From a virus: a stretch of DNA of 36,738 nt. The translations under genes and the position numbers were made by a program. Numbering within the stretch: position 1 is the first letter of the stretch; each line of letters begins with the position of its first letter. Below are positions 19,937-29,086 of the stretch, piece after piece. Under the pieces are notes generated by a model. It was given only the letters and a program-made list of their open reading frames with translations, searched no databases and had not been told where the DNA came from. Where the stretch lies: positions 1 to 36,738 of the IMG/VR virus record IMGVR_UViG_3300032897_000015; one strand, 5' to 3'.

Positions 19937-22921
19937 CTAAAACGATTGTTCCGCACGAACTCGATGCAGTCCAGACTTCGCGGCCACCTCGAAGGCGAAT
20001 CCGGACAGCTGGAGGCCCTCGCCGTAAGACGGCCCAGCCTGGGTCTCCTGGAGGATGATCTGGACGTTCGTCACCTTCTGTTTGGCGAGGTGAATACGCC
20101 ACTCATAGGCCATGAACTGTCCGTCAAACGGAGTCTCGACATCGAACGTGCCCACATCGAACGGGGCGCCCGGAGTGAGCTGAGTAGCGGGCACAATCGA
20201 CGCGGTCTGAGTGGCGCCTGGGTTGTCGTCCGAGGCGATCGAGACCTGGAGGATGTGCGGACTCCGGTAATCGCCACGAATGATGAGATGCCGAACCCGC
20301 TCAAATCCGGAGAGCCCAGCGAACGACAACCATGACGTGGTGAGGCCGATGTTGATTGGATTGCCAGCATCGGTAAACTGGCCGGGAGTCTCCAAGAATA
20401 TCTCCATCGTACTCTTGAGCCACGCGAACTTGCCTTGGAACGTGCAGGCTGAAACGGCATCGAGCCCAGTCCAGACCGCCCACAAGCCGGCGAGGTAGTC
20501 ATAGACCAGCATGGCGCGCGGACCGGCCAAAGTGAAGGCGATGCGCCGTGAGCCAGGCAGCATCACTGCTGCCGTGACCTGGTAGCCGTTGTACGCCTCC
20601 ACCCGCGCGCCGATGTAGTTCACGCTAAGATCTCGACCGAGCAGGTAGATCCCTTTCTGCGACTGGTACATGAGCCCCGAGGGCATGGAGACGACAGACC
20701 TCGGGTTCGTGCAGCCCGCATCAGTCGGGATCGGGGCCGGTGTCGAAAAATCGTTGCTGGTCCCGTTGGGCGCCGGGCCGTCACCCCAGGTGAAGCTGAG
20801 CCCCTGCTCCTTGAGTAGAATCAGCTTGTCGTCCAACGCGGCGATGGCGCCGATCGCTCCACCAGTCCGGGTGGTAGTAAGCGTGAACGCATCGTTAAAT
20901 TCGGCGGGGAAGCCCGGCACCGCTTGCTTCGAGAACCACGTCGTGTAGGGGTCTTCGGATGATACCACGAACAGGCGGCCCTTGAACTGGGCGATCGCCG
21001 AACAGGCCGGAGGGGCGATATTCTCCACCTCTCCAGGTGATCCGGTCGTGTAGATCTGCTCATTCCCGATGATGCTGGCATCACTTGCCGTCACGGCAAA
21101 CGTTACGGTATCGGCGGTCGTGGAGTTGAGAAGCGGGGAAGTAATGCTCGTCAGCCGGTAGAAAATGGATTGATTCGCCTGGGTGCCGTAGACCACGACT
21201 GAGATCGGAGTCGACTTGGTCGTGATTCGAAGGGTAGGGATCGTCAGGGTGATGTTGGCGGTCGTTCCAGTAGCCGTTGCGCTAACTGGGGTGCTGGGTG
21301 CGCTGCGGTGCAGATTGCCATAATTGTCCATCCACTCCCAGATGACGGAATACTGGTGCACTCCGGCATCTGGCGTGCCCGCTCCTCCGCCATTCACAGC
21401 CGCCGTGATCCCCTCCGGAAAGAGGTGGAATCCCGCTTCGCAGACCTGAGCTCCATCGTAAAGCCACAGCTGCGCCCCCGTGAGATAGAGTTGGTCGGAA
21501 AACTCGAGCGCCTGCGACTGTCCCAAGAAATCGAACGTTGCTGCCTGAACGCCCTTCTGAGAGAAGACAACGCCGCCCGATGATCCAATCTGATCGGCCT
21601 GCAGGTAGGGGACGTGCACCACCCCAGCCGAGATTTGCGTTGCTTCTGGGAGTATGGATTTGGCTGTCAATCCTCCGCCTACCCCTGGCGCCAGCTTCCC
21701 CGTGGGGATGTAAACCGGACTTGCCCCTCCCTCCACCATGAGAAAATAAGTCGGCTGTATCGAGCCCTGATAGGCCACTAGCACATGAATAATACCGAAC
21801 ACAACGAATGGCTTGGAGGCCAGACCTACCGATCTTGCCACAGACGAGACAGATGGCCCTACCGATCCGCTAGCGCTGATGCTGTTCCATTTGATTTGGT
21901 AGTTCCGAGTGTCTGCTGCAGACACCTCGTACATCACATACGCGACATGATTCGAGGGGCTGGCCACTCCGCCAATGTTTCGCACCGTGCCTGGGGCTGC
22001 GTCGAGCGTCGCGAAGGTCTGCATCACATTCAACAGACCATAATCGTACGCGAATGCCTTTACGGCTGCGCCAGTATAGTAGGCAACCCAAACCCACAGT
22101 GACGAGGGATCTCCGAAAATGCTAACACAGGTAGAATAGGTCTCTGCCGTTACCGGCACGACAGCAGATCCCAGCACCAGCGTGGGCGACAGAGTCTTCA
22201 AGGTGATCTTGTTTGCGCCCGCGTTGTTGGCGTATGTCACGAATAGTGAGCCATACTGGCCGCCTATGACGGTCGCATCCCAGATGTTGCCGGCCGCCGG
22301 ATCGGTCGCGAAGTCCACAGCCGAGATCGGAGTCTTGGGGCTCGCCGCAGGGATGGCGATATAGCGAAGATGCGAATTGCTCGTCTCCCAGTACAGGATG
22401 ACGACGTAGTTGCCCAAGGCGAATGGCTTTGGCTTGACCGCGGCTGTTCCTATCTGGGCGCCGATGACGATCGGCTGCTGCGTCGCGGTGTCCATGACCG
22501 TGTAACGCGAAACGGTCGAACCGGCCTCGATAGACTCGTAGGTGTAGACCGAGATTCCAGCCGGATGAATGGCACCATCCGGAGTCTGTTGGCCGTAGCC
22601 GTTGCGAACTACCGGCTGAGTGGTCAGCTGCACCGGCTCCGCATAGCCCCTGCTAGCCAGCGCTCCCTGAGCGTACGAAAGGCCGATCAAGGGGTTTTGA
22701 GCGAAGAGCTGCCCCTTGAACGAGGCCAGCGTGATGCCTCCACCTCCCACGATCGGTGGATTGATGATTTGGAACCCGTTGCGCTTGGTGAGGCGAGGCC
22801 AGTGATCATAGATGACGTTTTCGGCCCGAGTCAGGTCTCCGGGAACGGCCGGCTGTCGCGGGTCGGTCTTGGTGTCGAGACCCCGAAATTGAACGGGGAT
22901 AGTCTGACTCGGCAATGGCAT
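19937..22921 (-). CDS. Large tail protein, tubular/nozzle-like, 994 aa
   Basis: The ATG at 22921 overlaps the previous stop (TGATG) with GGAGAGCAG before it. The start, PVQFRGLDTKTDPRQPAVPG then ENVIYDHWPRLTKRNGF, is the common opening of phage proteins that surround the tail tube (the B subunit of short tails). The body is a long beta-rich fold, with FKGRLFVVSSEDPYTTWFS, LDDKLILLKEQGLSFTWGDG and SQKGIYLLGRDLSVNYIGAR, blade-like repeats of a beta-propeller type. T7 gp12 is about 790 residues. The nozzle assignment is inference from length, strand pattern and gene order. Confidence 0.65.
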   Translation of the reverse strand: MPLPSQTIPVQFRGLDTKTDPRQPAVPGDLTRAENVIYDHWPRLTKRNGFQIINPPIVGGGGITLASFKGQLFAQNPLIGLSYAQGALASRGYAEPVQLTTQPVVRNGYGQQTPDGAIHPAGISVYTYESIEAGSTVSRYTVMDTATQQPIVIGAQIGTAAVKPKPFALGNYVVILYWETSNSHLRYIAIPAASPKTPISAVDFATDPAAGNIWDATVIGGQYGSLFVTYANNAGANKITLKTLSPTLVLGSAVVPVTAETYSTCVSIFGDPSSLWVWVAYYTGAAVKAFAYDYGLLNVMQTFATLDAAPGTVRNIGGVASPSNHVAYVMYEVSAADTRNYQIKWNSISASGSVGPSVSSVARSVGLASKPFVVFGIIHVLVAYQGSIQPTYFLMVEGGASPVYIPTGKLAPGVGGGLTAKSILPEATQISAGVVHVPYLQADQIGSSGGVVFSQKGVQAATFDFLGQSQALEFSDQLYLTGAQLWLYDGAQVCEAGFHLFPEGITAAVNGGGAGTPDAGVHQYSVIWEWMDNYGNLHRSAPSTPVSATATGTTANITLTIPTLRITTKSTPISVVVYGTQANQSIFYRLTSITSPLLNSTTADTVTFAVTASDASIIGNEQIYTTGSPGEVENIAPPACSAIAQFKGRLFVVSSEDPYTTWFSKQAVPGFPAEFNDAFTLTTTRTGGAIGAIAALDDKLILLKEQGLSFTWGDGPAPNGTSNDFSTPAPIPTDAGCTNPRSVVSMPSGLMYQSQKGIYLLGRDLSVNYIGARVEAYNGYQVTAAVMLPGSRRIAFTLAGPRAMLVYDYLAGLWAVWTGLDAVSACTFQGKFAWLKSTMEIFLETPGQFTDAGNPINIGLTTSWLSFAGLSGFERVRHLIIRGDYRSPHILQVSIASDDNPGATQTASIVPATQLTPGAPFDVGTFDVETPFDGQFMAYEWRIHLAKQKVTNVQIILQETQAGPSYGEGLQLSGFAFEVAAKSGLHRVRAEQSF

Positions 22922-24069
22922 CACTGCTCTCCGAGGAAGGTGATCCCGTCGCAGAAGCTGTTCCCGATTGCCGCCACATGGAAAGTGAGCAATCCTCCAC
23001 TGTTGATGGTCACATAGGTATTGGTCGGATTTCCGCCGTTGTCGAAAACAATGACTGGGAAGATTCGGTTGGTGGACGGGCGGAAACCGGCCGGTAGAGT
23101 CGTTCCGGACTGGTTGGGAAAACCAGCAATGTTGACGAAGGACCCCCGCAAGTGCACGATACCGAAACTGTCCTTTGCCCAGAAAAACGACACCCCATTG
23201 TTGGACCACGTCAGCGTCTGAACACTTGTGATCAATCCGTCAACATAGCTTTTGATAGCTACGTCACTGGTGGTGGATGGAGTTCCGAATGACTGCTGGG
23301 TATTGGTGATAGTGCCGTTCGCAATCTTCGCCGCTGTGATGGCCTGCGCGGCAACCTGCCCCGTCCCGATGCCGAGCGCCTTCACTGACAAGACCGAGCC
23401 CGATAGCTGGAGAGTGGTGCCATCCACATCCGTGGTCGAGGCAATGGCTCCGGTGTTGTCGAGGGTGACGATCTTCGGGGCCGCGGGGAGCGCGCTCGGG
23501 AAGGTCACCGCGTAATCAGCCGAGAGCCCAACCGGAACGTTGACTGTGACCCTGTGCCCACCGGCCTGAGGATCGTAGATGGAGAGCGGACCTCCCGACA
23601 TGTTCGCACGCACTCCGCTCGAGCTCGTGAACTCGAACTGTTTACTCCCGACCGTGTAGGTCGCGGCGGCCGGCGAAGCCAGACCTCCAATGGAACCGGG
23701 CGTGCCCGCTACGCCACCAGCCGAGGTGATTCTGATCTGGTTGCCTGACGTGTCGTTGAAATAGAGGTCGACGCCGGAGACATACAGACATCCCAGGTCC
23801 GTACCCAACGCCAAGGGCGAGGCCTGCGAGGACATGCGGACCGACCGGAGCAATGTCAGATTGTTGCCATTGATCGGCAGATCTGCGTTGATTGCGATGC
23901 CGCTTGATGGCACGGGAGCGCCAAAGCCAGGAGCATGGTTGTGCCCGTCCACAATGCCAAGGTCCTGGTTGTATAGCTCGCCCCAACTCTGCCCCGCAGG
24001 AGCAACACCAATGCCCTGTGTCGTGCTTGGCACAGGGAGCGGCATATTCATGAGCGGTGTGTTTGGCAT
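22921..24069 (-). CDS. Tail fibre or fibre-base protein, 382 aa
   Basis: A recognisable phage fibre pattern: NMPLPVPSTTQG, GIVDGHNHAPGFGAPV with the H-x-H motif, INADLPINGNNLTLLRSVRM, SPLALGTDLGCLYVSGVDLY and QIRITSAGGVAGTPGSI. The middle, ITAAKIANGTITNTQQ, is the shaft-type repeat; the C-terminal 130 residues (FFWAKDSFGIVHLRGSFVN) form a compact beta domain. The first 130 residues are shared by fibres of many podo- and siphoviruses and attach to the tail. Ends as the large tail protein begins. Confidence 0.8.
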   Translation of the reverse strand: MPNTPLMNMPLPVPSTTQGIGVAPAGQSWGELYNQDLGIVDGHNHAPGFGAPVPSSGIAINADLPINGNNLTLLRSVRMSSQASPLALGTDLGCLYVSGVDLYFNDTSGNQIRITSAGGVAGTPGSIGGLASPAAATYTVGSKQFEFTSSSGVRANMSGGPLSIYDPQAGGHRVTVNVPVGLSADYAVTFPSALPAAPKIVTLDNTGAIASTTDVDGTTLQLSGSVLSVKALGIGTGQVAAQAITAAKIANGTITNTQQSFGTPSTTSDVAIKSYVDGLITSVQTLTWSNNGVSFFWAKDSFGIVHLRGSFVNIAGFPNQSGTTLPAGFRPSTNRIFPVIVFDNGGNPTNTYVTINSGGLLTFHVAAIGNSFCDGITFLGEQ

Positions 24070-24072
24070 CTT

Positions 24073-24276
24073 TTATCCCTTGCTTTGGGATACCAATCCA
24101 TTGAGGCTGGTCAGCGTTACCATGTCCTTAGCCGCCTCGTTCGTCTGGCGAGGGTCCACCCATTCCGGAGCCAGCTGTAGCATCTCCACGCCCTTGGCCA
24201 CTTCCTTGTACGGCCTCTCGCTGAGGTATACGAGTAGGGCATTTCGCTGCTCTTCGGTAATTAGAAAGGTTTTCAC
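24073..24276 (-). CDS. Small phage protein with TEEQRNAL motif, 67 aa
   Basis: GTG start behind CTGGGAG, two bases from the previous stop. KTFLITEEQRNALLVYLSERPYKEV continues with VEMLQLAPEWVDP; this short helical protein is common next to phage fibre genes. The function is not known. A longer frame upstream exists but would overlap the previous gene in another frame. Confidence 0.65.
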   Translation of the reverse strand: MKTFLITEEQRNALLVYLSERPYKEVAKGVEMLQLAPEWVDPRQTNEAAKDMVTLTSLNGLVSQSKG

Positions 24277-24277
24277 A

Positions 24278-24820
24278 TTAACTCCCAGGAAGACGAAAGA
24301 TTGATACGTAATTGGTTGATCCGTCAGGGAACAAAGACTGTGGCGCACCCGTGATTTGCCGACCGAAAACGGAAATCGTCTGCCCTGCGGACAGCTTGGC
24401 CATAGCGAACACACTGACCCCAGCAAATGCGCCATTGGTCACAGGGATAATGTCACCCCAGTTTGCATTTCCGCCCATATCAATCCGAGCCGTGAAGTTC
24501 CCGGCCGCTCCAGGTTGCATGGTGAGTTCCGCCGCCGCCACATATATGCCATCCGCGCCTACCGGGACCGTGAATGCCCACGATGGCCCGATCTTCACAG
24601 CTCCGGAGGTATCTATGTCCCTGGATTCGAAGTTAATAATGGTAGGTGTTCCGCTTGCCAGGGATTGACCGGATGCGGACATGTATTTTGCAGCAACATA
24701 GCCAGTGGCAGACGACAGTTCATCCAGCGAACGAAGCGCAGGGTTAAGTGTACCTACGAGTTGATCCTGTATCCGCCCCAACACCGGATCATCCGACTGG
24801 ATCTTGACCAGTCGGGCCAT
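24278..24820 (-). CDS. Fibre-type protein with jelly-roll C-terminal domain, 180 aa
   Basis: The N-terminal 40 residues are helical (LGRIQDQLVGTLNPALRSLD), the usual length for a trimerising stalk. From about residue 50 it is a beta sandwich similar to C1q/TNF-like phage tips: INFESRDIDTSGAV, SWAFTVPVGADGIYVAAAEL, FTARIDMGG, VSVFAMAKLSAGQTISVFGR and YVSIFRLPG at the end. The start is the ATG at 24820 (TGATG overlap) or the GTG three bases before, both behind GGAGG. Likely an adhesin tip or short fibre. Confidence 0.65.
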   Translation of the reverse strand: MARLVKIQSDDPVLGRIQDQLVGTLNPALRSLDELSSATGYVAAKYMSASGQSLASGTPTIINFESRDIDTSGAVKIGPSWAFTVPVGADGIYVAAAELTMQPGAAGNFTARIDMGGNANWGDIIPVTNGAFAGVSVFAMAKLSAGQTISVFGRQITGAPQSLFPDGSTNYVSIFRLPGS

Positions 24821-25773
24821 CACCAGTTGCCTCCATAGCCGCCCGATGATCCTGTCCAGGGCGAATCCACATTCGAACTCACCACGTCGGACACTGTTTC
24901 GGCATTGCCTTGGTCACGGTTCTCGGCCATAGCCTCGATGCGCTTCTCCATCTCCATCTTCTCGCGCTCAAGCTGAGTGGTGTCGCTCTCCTCCTTGGCG
25001 AGGGCATGGATTGCGGCCGTGAGCTCGAGATGATGCTCCCAGCCGTTCACGCCATCGACCACGTCCGTCAGGGAGGTCAGAACGCTGGCCTTGGGCACAT
25101 ACCAGAGTCGGAAGGTCTGGCCACCCACCGGGTTCGGCATGAAGAAGACCGAGTCGGCGAGGTAGCAGTAGCGCAGGTTTGACAGACCGTAAAATGACTG
25201 AAAGTTGCGAAGGGCGAACCTGTTTCGCTCCGCCCAGGGGAACGGTTTCAGGCTCACCCACCAGTCTGGCGCGCTCACGGCGAGATCGACGCCAGTTCCC
25301 TTGTAAAAGTCGGGAGGCAGTCGGTATTGATTGGAGATGCCGTCTGTCGTGAACTGAAAGGCCGGCTGGTGGAAGTACTTGGCCCCGTATTTCAGGATCA
25401 TCAGGTCCCACAGTTCACACAGCCCGGTATTCAGGTAATCGATCCATTCGGCCTGCGACACGAACGTACTCGAGATCATGTCAGCGTGGCTCTTCGCGTT
25501 CTGGATGAGCTGGGCGAGAGTCTGCTGCCCCGAAACTCGGACAACGCACGTGACAGTATTGCCAGCACCATCCGTCACACGCACTGTGTCATTGCCGATG
25601 AGAGTGCCGGCCGTATACAGACCCGATCCCGCGACGATTGACCCGCCGCTCTCGCTCGAGTCCATAGACCAAGTATAGCCGGACAGCGAACCCCCGGAGG
25701 CCGCGAACTGCACGGTGCCTCCAGGGGACGTGTAGCGCCAGGTCGGCGCGATCCAGAGAGCTGGGACTGCCAC
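24820..25773 (-). CDS. Ig-like domain fused to a tail-adaptor (connector) protein, 317 aa
   Basis: Residues 1-82 form an Ig-like fold (TVQFAASGGSLSGYTWSM, GSGLYTAGTLIGNDTVRVTD, NTVTCVVRV). From residue 85 it follows the usual phage adaptor pattern: AKSHADMISSTFVSQAEWID, ELWDLMILKYGAKYF, FQFTTDGISNQYRLPPDFYK, GVDLAVSAPDWWVSLKPFP and a long C-terminal helix with EKRIEAMAENRDQGNAETVS. Adaptors sit under the portal and start tail assembly. They do not normally carry an Ig domain; here it precedes the adaptor. Starts at GTG behind GGGGG. Both parts share one frame without a break. Confidence 0.75.
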   Translation of the reverse strand: MAVPALWIAPTWRYTSPGGTVQFAASGGSLSGYTWSMDSSESGGSIVAGSGLYTAGTLIGNDTVRVTDGAGNTVTCVVRVSGQQTLAQLIQNAKSHADMISSTFVSQAEWIDYLNTGLCELWDLMILKYGAKYFHQPAFQFTTDGISNQYRLPPDFYKGTGVDLAVSAPDWWVSLKPFPWAERNRFALRNFQSFYGLSNLRYCYLADSVFFMPNPVGGQTFRLWYVPKASVLTSLTDVVDGVNGWEHHLELTAAIHALAKEESDTTQLEREKMEMEKRIEAMAENRDQGNAETVSDVVSSNVDSPWTGSSGGYGGNW

Positions 25774-25785
25774 TTGACCCCCGTG

Positions 25786-26172
25786 TTACGGGAAGTGGTT
25801 CACGGTCACATTGGCTGTCGTGGCCGTGGTGACGCTGCCATCGGAGGTGTAGACCGTTGCGCCGATGACGTAGATCAGGCTGTTGCCGCCCTGGAAGGCA
25901 TACCCGCCCTGGGGTGAGAACAGGTTCATCCCCCACGAGAACGTGAGGGAACCGCTCGCCGGGATGGATACTGTCATTCCTGGTCCGAGCGCCGGGAGTC
26001 CAACCGCTCCGCTGGGCCCATCTGGCTGGTTCAACGTGGGATAGCAGAGGGGCTGGATTCCGGTCACGAGCACTGCCGTGCCGGCGCTGTTGTTGACGGT
26101 CAACGTCACCGCCACGGTCTGTTGGGCCGTGACGGTGGACGGATTGACCGCGACGCTTGCCGTGATGGCCAT
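25786..26172 (-). CDS. Ig-like virion decoration protein, 128 aa
   Basis: A single beta-sandwich domain: ITASVAVNPSTVTAQQTVAV, LTVNNSAGTAVLVTGIQ, VSIPASGSLTFSWGMNLFSP and ATVYTSDGSVTTATTANVTV. The protein resembles the 26832-27284 product in order and in motifs (TASV, VTGIQ, VSI-x-ASG-x-LTF), so they are paralogues. The Ig-like fold commonly decorates capsids by binding cell-surface sugars. Only a weak ribosome site (GAGCGACC) precedes the ATG. Confidence 0.7.
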   Translation of the reverse strand: MAITASVAVNPSTVTAQQTVAVTLTVNNSAGTAVLVTGIQPLCYPTLNQPDGPSGAVGLPALGPGMTVSIPASGSLTFSWGMNLFSPQGGYAFQGGNSLIYVIGATVYTSDGSVTTATTANVTVNHFP

Positions 26173-26189
26173 GGTCGCTCAGACGCCGC

Positions 26190-26819
26190 TTAGCTGGCGT
26201 CCTCCTCGAGCTCCACGGTGTACTGGAGCACCGTGCCGGCCGGGAGGTTCCCGCCGTTGAGGTTCCCGAGCTCGAGCGCATCGGCCGTGCCTCGGAGCAC
26301 CAGGGAGGAGCCGATCGGAGCGCCCTGAGGCGGGAAGATCGAGTAGAGCGGCACCATGCCGGTCGTGGGAAGGGTGACGATGCTGGTGAGTAGCGTGGCC
26401 TGGGTGATCGTGCCGCCGGCCGCCGTTCCGGCGGACTGGGCCGCTGTGGTGTAGTGGGTCACGACCGCGGTGGCCGCAGCAGACGCGCTGTCTGCCTTGG
26501 CCGCGGTGGGCGTGACGCCAGTGCCGCCCGTGCCGACCGAGCTCACGCGCTGGAGCCCATAGAGGCAGGAACCGGCCGCGGTGGAGGTCCCGCCGACTTG
26601 AATGCGCTTCACCCGGACCGTCTTCGAGGCGCTGCCTGCGATCCGCAGAACCGTGAGGGCCGAGGTGACGAGAGGAGTGAATGATGCCGAGAAGTAGTAG
26701 GTGGCCTTGTTGGTGTCGAGGGAGACGATCGGGATGTTGTTGCCGGCCGGGTCCTGATAGGCCTCCATCCCCTGAGAGTTGCCAGAGCGATCACTGACGG
26801 TTACTGGAGTCAAAGCCAT
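26190..26819 (-). CDS. Virion protein, possible head decoration, 209 aa
   Basis: ATG behind AAGGACAAGGAA. The protein is strand-rich with Ser/Thr/Ala stretches: TYYFSASFTPLV, SALTVLRIAGSASKTVRVKR, ALELGNLNGGNLPAGTVLQY. The C-terminal part resembles common phage sheet proteins that end VELEE. It stands between two Ig-like genes just downstream of the capsid gene. No known family name; structural role from context. Confidence 0.65.
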   Translation of the reverse strand: MALTPVTVSDRSGNSQGMEAYQDPAGNNIPIVSLDTNKATYYFSASFTPLVTSALTVLRIAGSASKTVRVKRIQVGGTSTAAGSCLYGLQRVSSVGTGGTGVTPTAAKADSASAAATAVVTHYTTAAQSAGTAAGGTITQATLLTSIVTLPTTGMVPLYSIFPPQGAPIGSSLVLRGTADALELGNLNGGNLPAGTVLQYTVELEEDAS

Positions 26820-26831
26820 TTCCTTGTCCTT

Positions 26832-27284
26832 TCAGGCGAAAAAGAACCAAAGTGCACTGCTCAAAGGCGAATCGAACACCAACTGTCCAGCCGACGGCGC
26901 TGCCCCCTGCTGCGCCGGCATGACCGGCGATGGGAATACGTTGATCGGAGCGCTCGCGGTGCTTGTCCCGTCGCTGGTGTTGACGATGACGAACAGGCTG
27001 TAGATCCCGCTCGCTTGGCCGGACTGTCCAGGCGCGGACGGCGCCTGGAAGACGACCTGGAGCGGGAACGTGAGCGTTCCGCTGGCCGCGATCGATACCG
27101 GAGTCCCCGGTGTCAGACCCCCCACGTCCCCAATTGCCATCGGAACGGAGGGCGTCACCACGACCTGGATCCCAGTGACGGAAACGGGAGACGCCCCCGT
27201 GTTACCTGCAGTAACAACGAAGTTGGTAGGGGCGTTCCCGATGACGCTGGGGCTGGTGAGAGAGACGCTTGCAGTTGTGGCCAT
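26832..27284 (-). CDS. Ig-like virion decoration protein, paralogue, 150 aa
   Basis: Start chosen at MATTASVSLTSPSVIG behind AAGGGAGCGCC, since the longer upstream frame runs into the preceding gene. Strands FVVTAGNTGASPVSVTGIQV, VSIAASGTLTFPLQVVF and SLFVIVNTSDGTSTASAPIN parallel the 25786-26172 protein. An extra C-terminal 30 residues end in ALWFFFA, hydrophobic and perhaps anchoring. Confidence 0.7.
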   Translation of the reverse strand: MATTASVSLTSPSVIGNAPTNFVVTAGNTGASPVSVTGIQVVVTPSVPMAIGDVGGLTPGTPVSIAASGTLTFPLQVVFQAPSAPGQSGQASGIYSLFVIVNTSDGTSTASAPINVFPSPVMPAQQGAAPSAGQLVFDSPLSSALWFFFA

Positions 27285-27294
27285 GGCGCTCCCT

Positions 27295-27732
27295 TCAGAA
27301 TGCCGCGCTGTCAGACCACGTGAAGCAGAAATAGCCTCGGTCATTCGTGCCGGGGCTGACGGGCGTGCCTGGCGTGGCCAGGTAGGTGATGATTCGGACT
27401 GTGGCGCCTCCGGCCGCTCCGGGCGACACGGACTTGATCCAGTACGCCACCGCGAGCGGTGTGGTACTGCCGTCCTTCGCCAGGAACGACCCACTCACAT
27501 CCAGCAGGCGCTGGTAGTTGTCCTGCATGGTGAACGTGTAATCGCCATCGCCGTTGCGAGTGATGGATTTAACCCCCCGAGTACCGCCCGATGGGGCGGC
27601 AACTAGAGATGAGCCATTCCAGTGTAGCAGACTGCAGTTGACGCCAGCCCCGCCTCCATCGAAATTGGCGCAGATTGACACCATTTTCTTTTCGAGGCTG
27701 TAGGAGAACTGCGTGAAATTCCGGTTTGCCAT
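27295..27732 (-). CDS. Structural protein near the capsid gene, 145 aa
   Basis: Very strong ribosome site (AAGGAGGCGAAC). The opening NRNFTQFSYSLEKKMVSICANF recurs in many phages just after the major capsid gene; the remainder is a beta barrel (KSITRNGDGDYTFTMQDNYQR, VAYWIKSVSPGAAGGATVRI, RGYFCFTWSDSAAF). Known cases are decoration proteins or unassigned head proteins. Confidence 0.72.
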   Translation of the reverse strand: MANRNFTQFSYSLEKKMVSICANFDGGGAGVNCSLLHWNGSSLVAAPSGGTRGVKSITRNGDGDYTFTMQDNYQRLLDVSGSFLAKDGSTTPLAVAYWIKSVSPGAAGGATVRIITYLATPGTPVSPGTNDRGYFCFTWSDSAAF

Positions 27733-27742
27733 GTTCGCCTCC

Positions 27743-28966
27743 TTACACGGGAAGCGTCACAACGCCATTCCAGCCGGGAGCGTCACAGCCGAGCTGAGCG
27801 TAATAGCCAACGCGAGCCTCCGCCGCATCCTGGTTGTACACGCGCAGTGCTTCGAGCCCATCCGCATAACGGAAGAGGTGGGGCACCGCGTTGAGGCTGA
27901 ACAGCGTCCAAGAGCTCATGGTGAGCAGGTGGCACGTCGCGTTGAGTTCATTCCGGTCAGGCAGGATCTTGACCTCACCCTTTGGCCCGTTGAATCGAAT
28001 GCCGCGGAACATGACCTCGCCGACCTCTAAATCTGAGTACTGGACCTTGGCCCCGAGAGCCATCTCGAGGTACGCCCACGAGGTGAACGTCATCATGCCA
28101 TAATCCGGATGCCCGCCCTCTCGGCCGATGTACGTGAGCGCCTTGGTGATCGATTCCTCGATGGTGAGGGACGACCCGGCGACGCGCACGCCAGCGAGAC
28201 GGGTGGGCGACGCGGACCGGTTTACCCCGAAGAAGTTGTCCGAGGTGGCCGGCGCGGTGGTGGGAATCCAGGCGTTGAGGCCCTTCATTTTGGCGTTCGA
28301 GTCGCCCTGGACAAGGAGGTAGTCGGAGGCGAGCCAGCCGGCCGGAGCGCCCGCCGCGCCGCCAGGGGTGGTGGATACGGTCAAGGTGCCGGCCATCGTG
28401 TCGACGCCAACCACGTAACCGAGCGTTGCGCGGGGCGCTCCACCATCCGAGGCAGCCGCCTGCAGGGTCATGTTGATATCGAATTGGACGATGTCATCTG
28501 CATTCGTCAGGGTGGCAACACCCAGGCTCCAGCCCGATGAGTTGACCTGGCCGATGGTGCCGGTCCCGCTCCGAAACTCGGAGCTCGCGGCCGAGAGGAC
28601 GGCTTCGCGGAACGCGCCATCCACCACGGTCTTGAGGCCAGCGACGAACGCCGCCTTGTCGCCCTTGGTGGCGAGCATGGTGTGATTGTCGATCGTCCCG
28701 ATCGAGTAGTCAGTCGCACGGGTGAGCAGGAACTCGGCCGCAAGAACCGGCGACTGGTTGCCCTGAGCATTGGCGAAGCTCGAAGACCGGCCCTTGCTGG
28801 TGCCGTAGATCACCGGCACTGGGATGTACTTGCCTCCTGCATCCTCGTTCTTCGAGAGGAGAGCGTGGAGCGGGTTGTCCCTGTAGACGAGGTTCTCCGG
28901 GGTCTGCCCGAAGTACAATTCTTTGAGAACTGCATTTGCCGCTGAGAGGTCGAAATATGCGCCCAC
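27743..28966 (-). CDS. Major capsid protein, 407 aa
   Basis: I prefer the GTG at 28966 (AAAGGGCTCCATC before it) over an upstream ATG, since the conserved start is VGAYFDLSAANAVLKELYFG. The N-terminal part LVYRDNPLHALLSKNEDAGG and IPVPVIYGTSKGRSSSF is typical of an HK97-type capsid N-arm and E-loop. The body ends EVKILPDRNELNATCHLLTM, TLFSLNAVPHLFRY and EARVGYYAQLGCDAPGWNGV, the P-domain and final strand. Position behind portal and scaffold supports it. Size is in the normal range for T7- or HK97-type subunits. Confidence 0.85.
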   Translation of the reverse strand: MGAYFDLSAANAVLKELYFGQTPENLVYRDNPLHALLSKNEDAGGKYIPVPVIYGTSKGRSSSFANAQGNQSPVLAAEFLLTRATDYSIGTIDNHTMLATKGDKAAFVAGLKTVVDGAFREAVLSAASSEFRSGTGTIGQVNSSGWSLGVATLTNADDIVQFDINMTLQAAASDGGAPRATLGYVVGVDTMAGTLTVSTTPGGAAGAPAGWLASDYLLVQGDSNAKMKGLNAWIPTTAPATSDNFFGVNRSASPTRLAGVRVAGSSLTIEESITKALTYIGREGGHPDYGMMTFTSWAYLEMALGAKVQYSDLEVGEVMFRGIRFNGPKGEVKILPDRNELNATCHLLTMSSWTLFSLNAVPHLFRYADGLEALRVYNQDAAEARVGYYAQLGCDAPGWNGVVTLPV

Positions 28967-29086
28967 GATGGAGCCCTTTCGTAGAAAGTCAGACCGGCGA
29001 TGTGGCCGGACAGTGAAGCACCAGGCGTTTCGGGTGGCTTCTCGGAGGCGATACAAAGCCTCGTCTGATTGCTGCTACGAGCGTGG

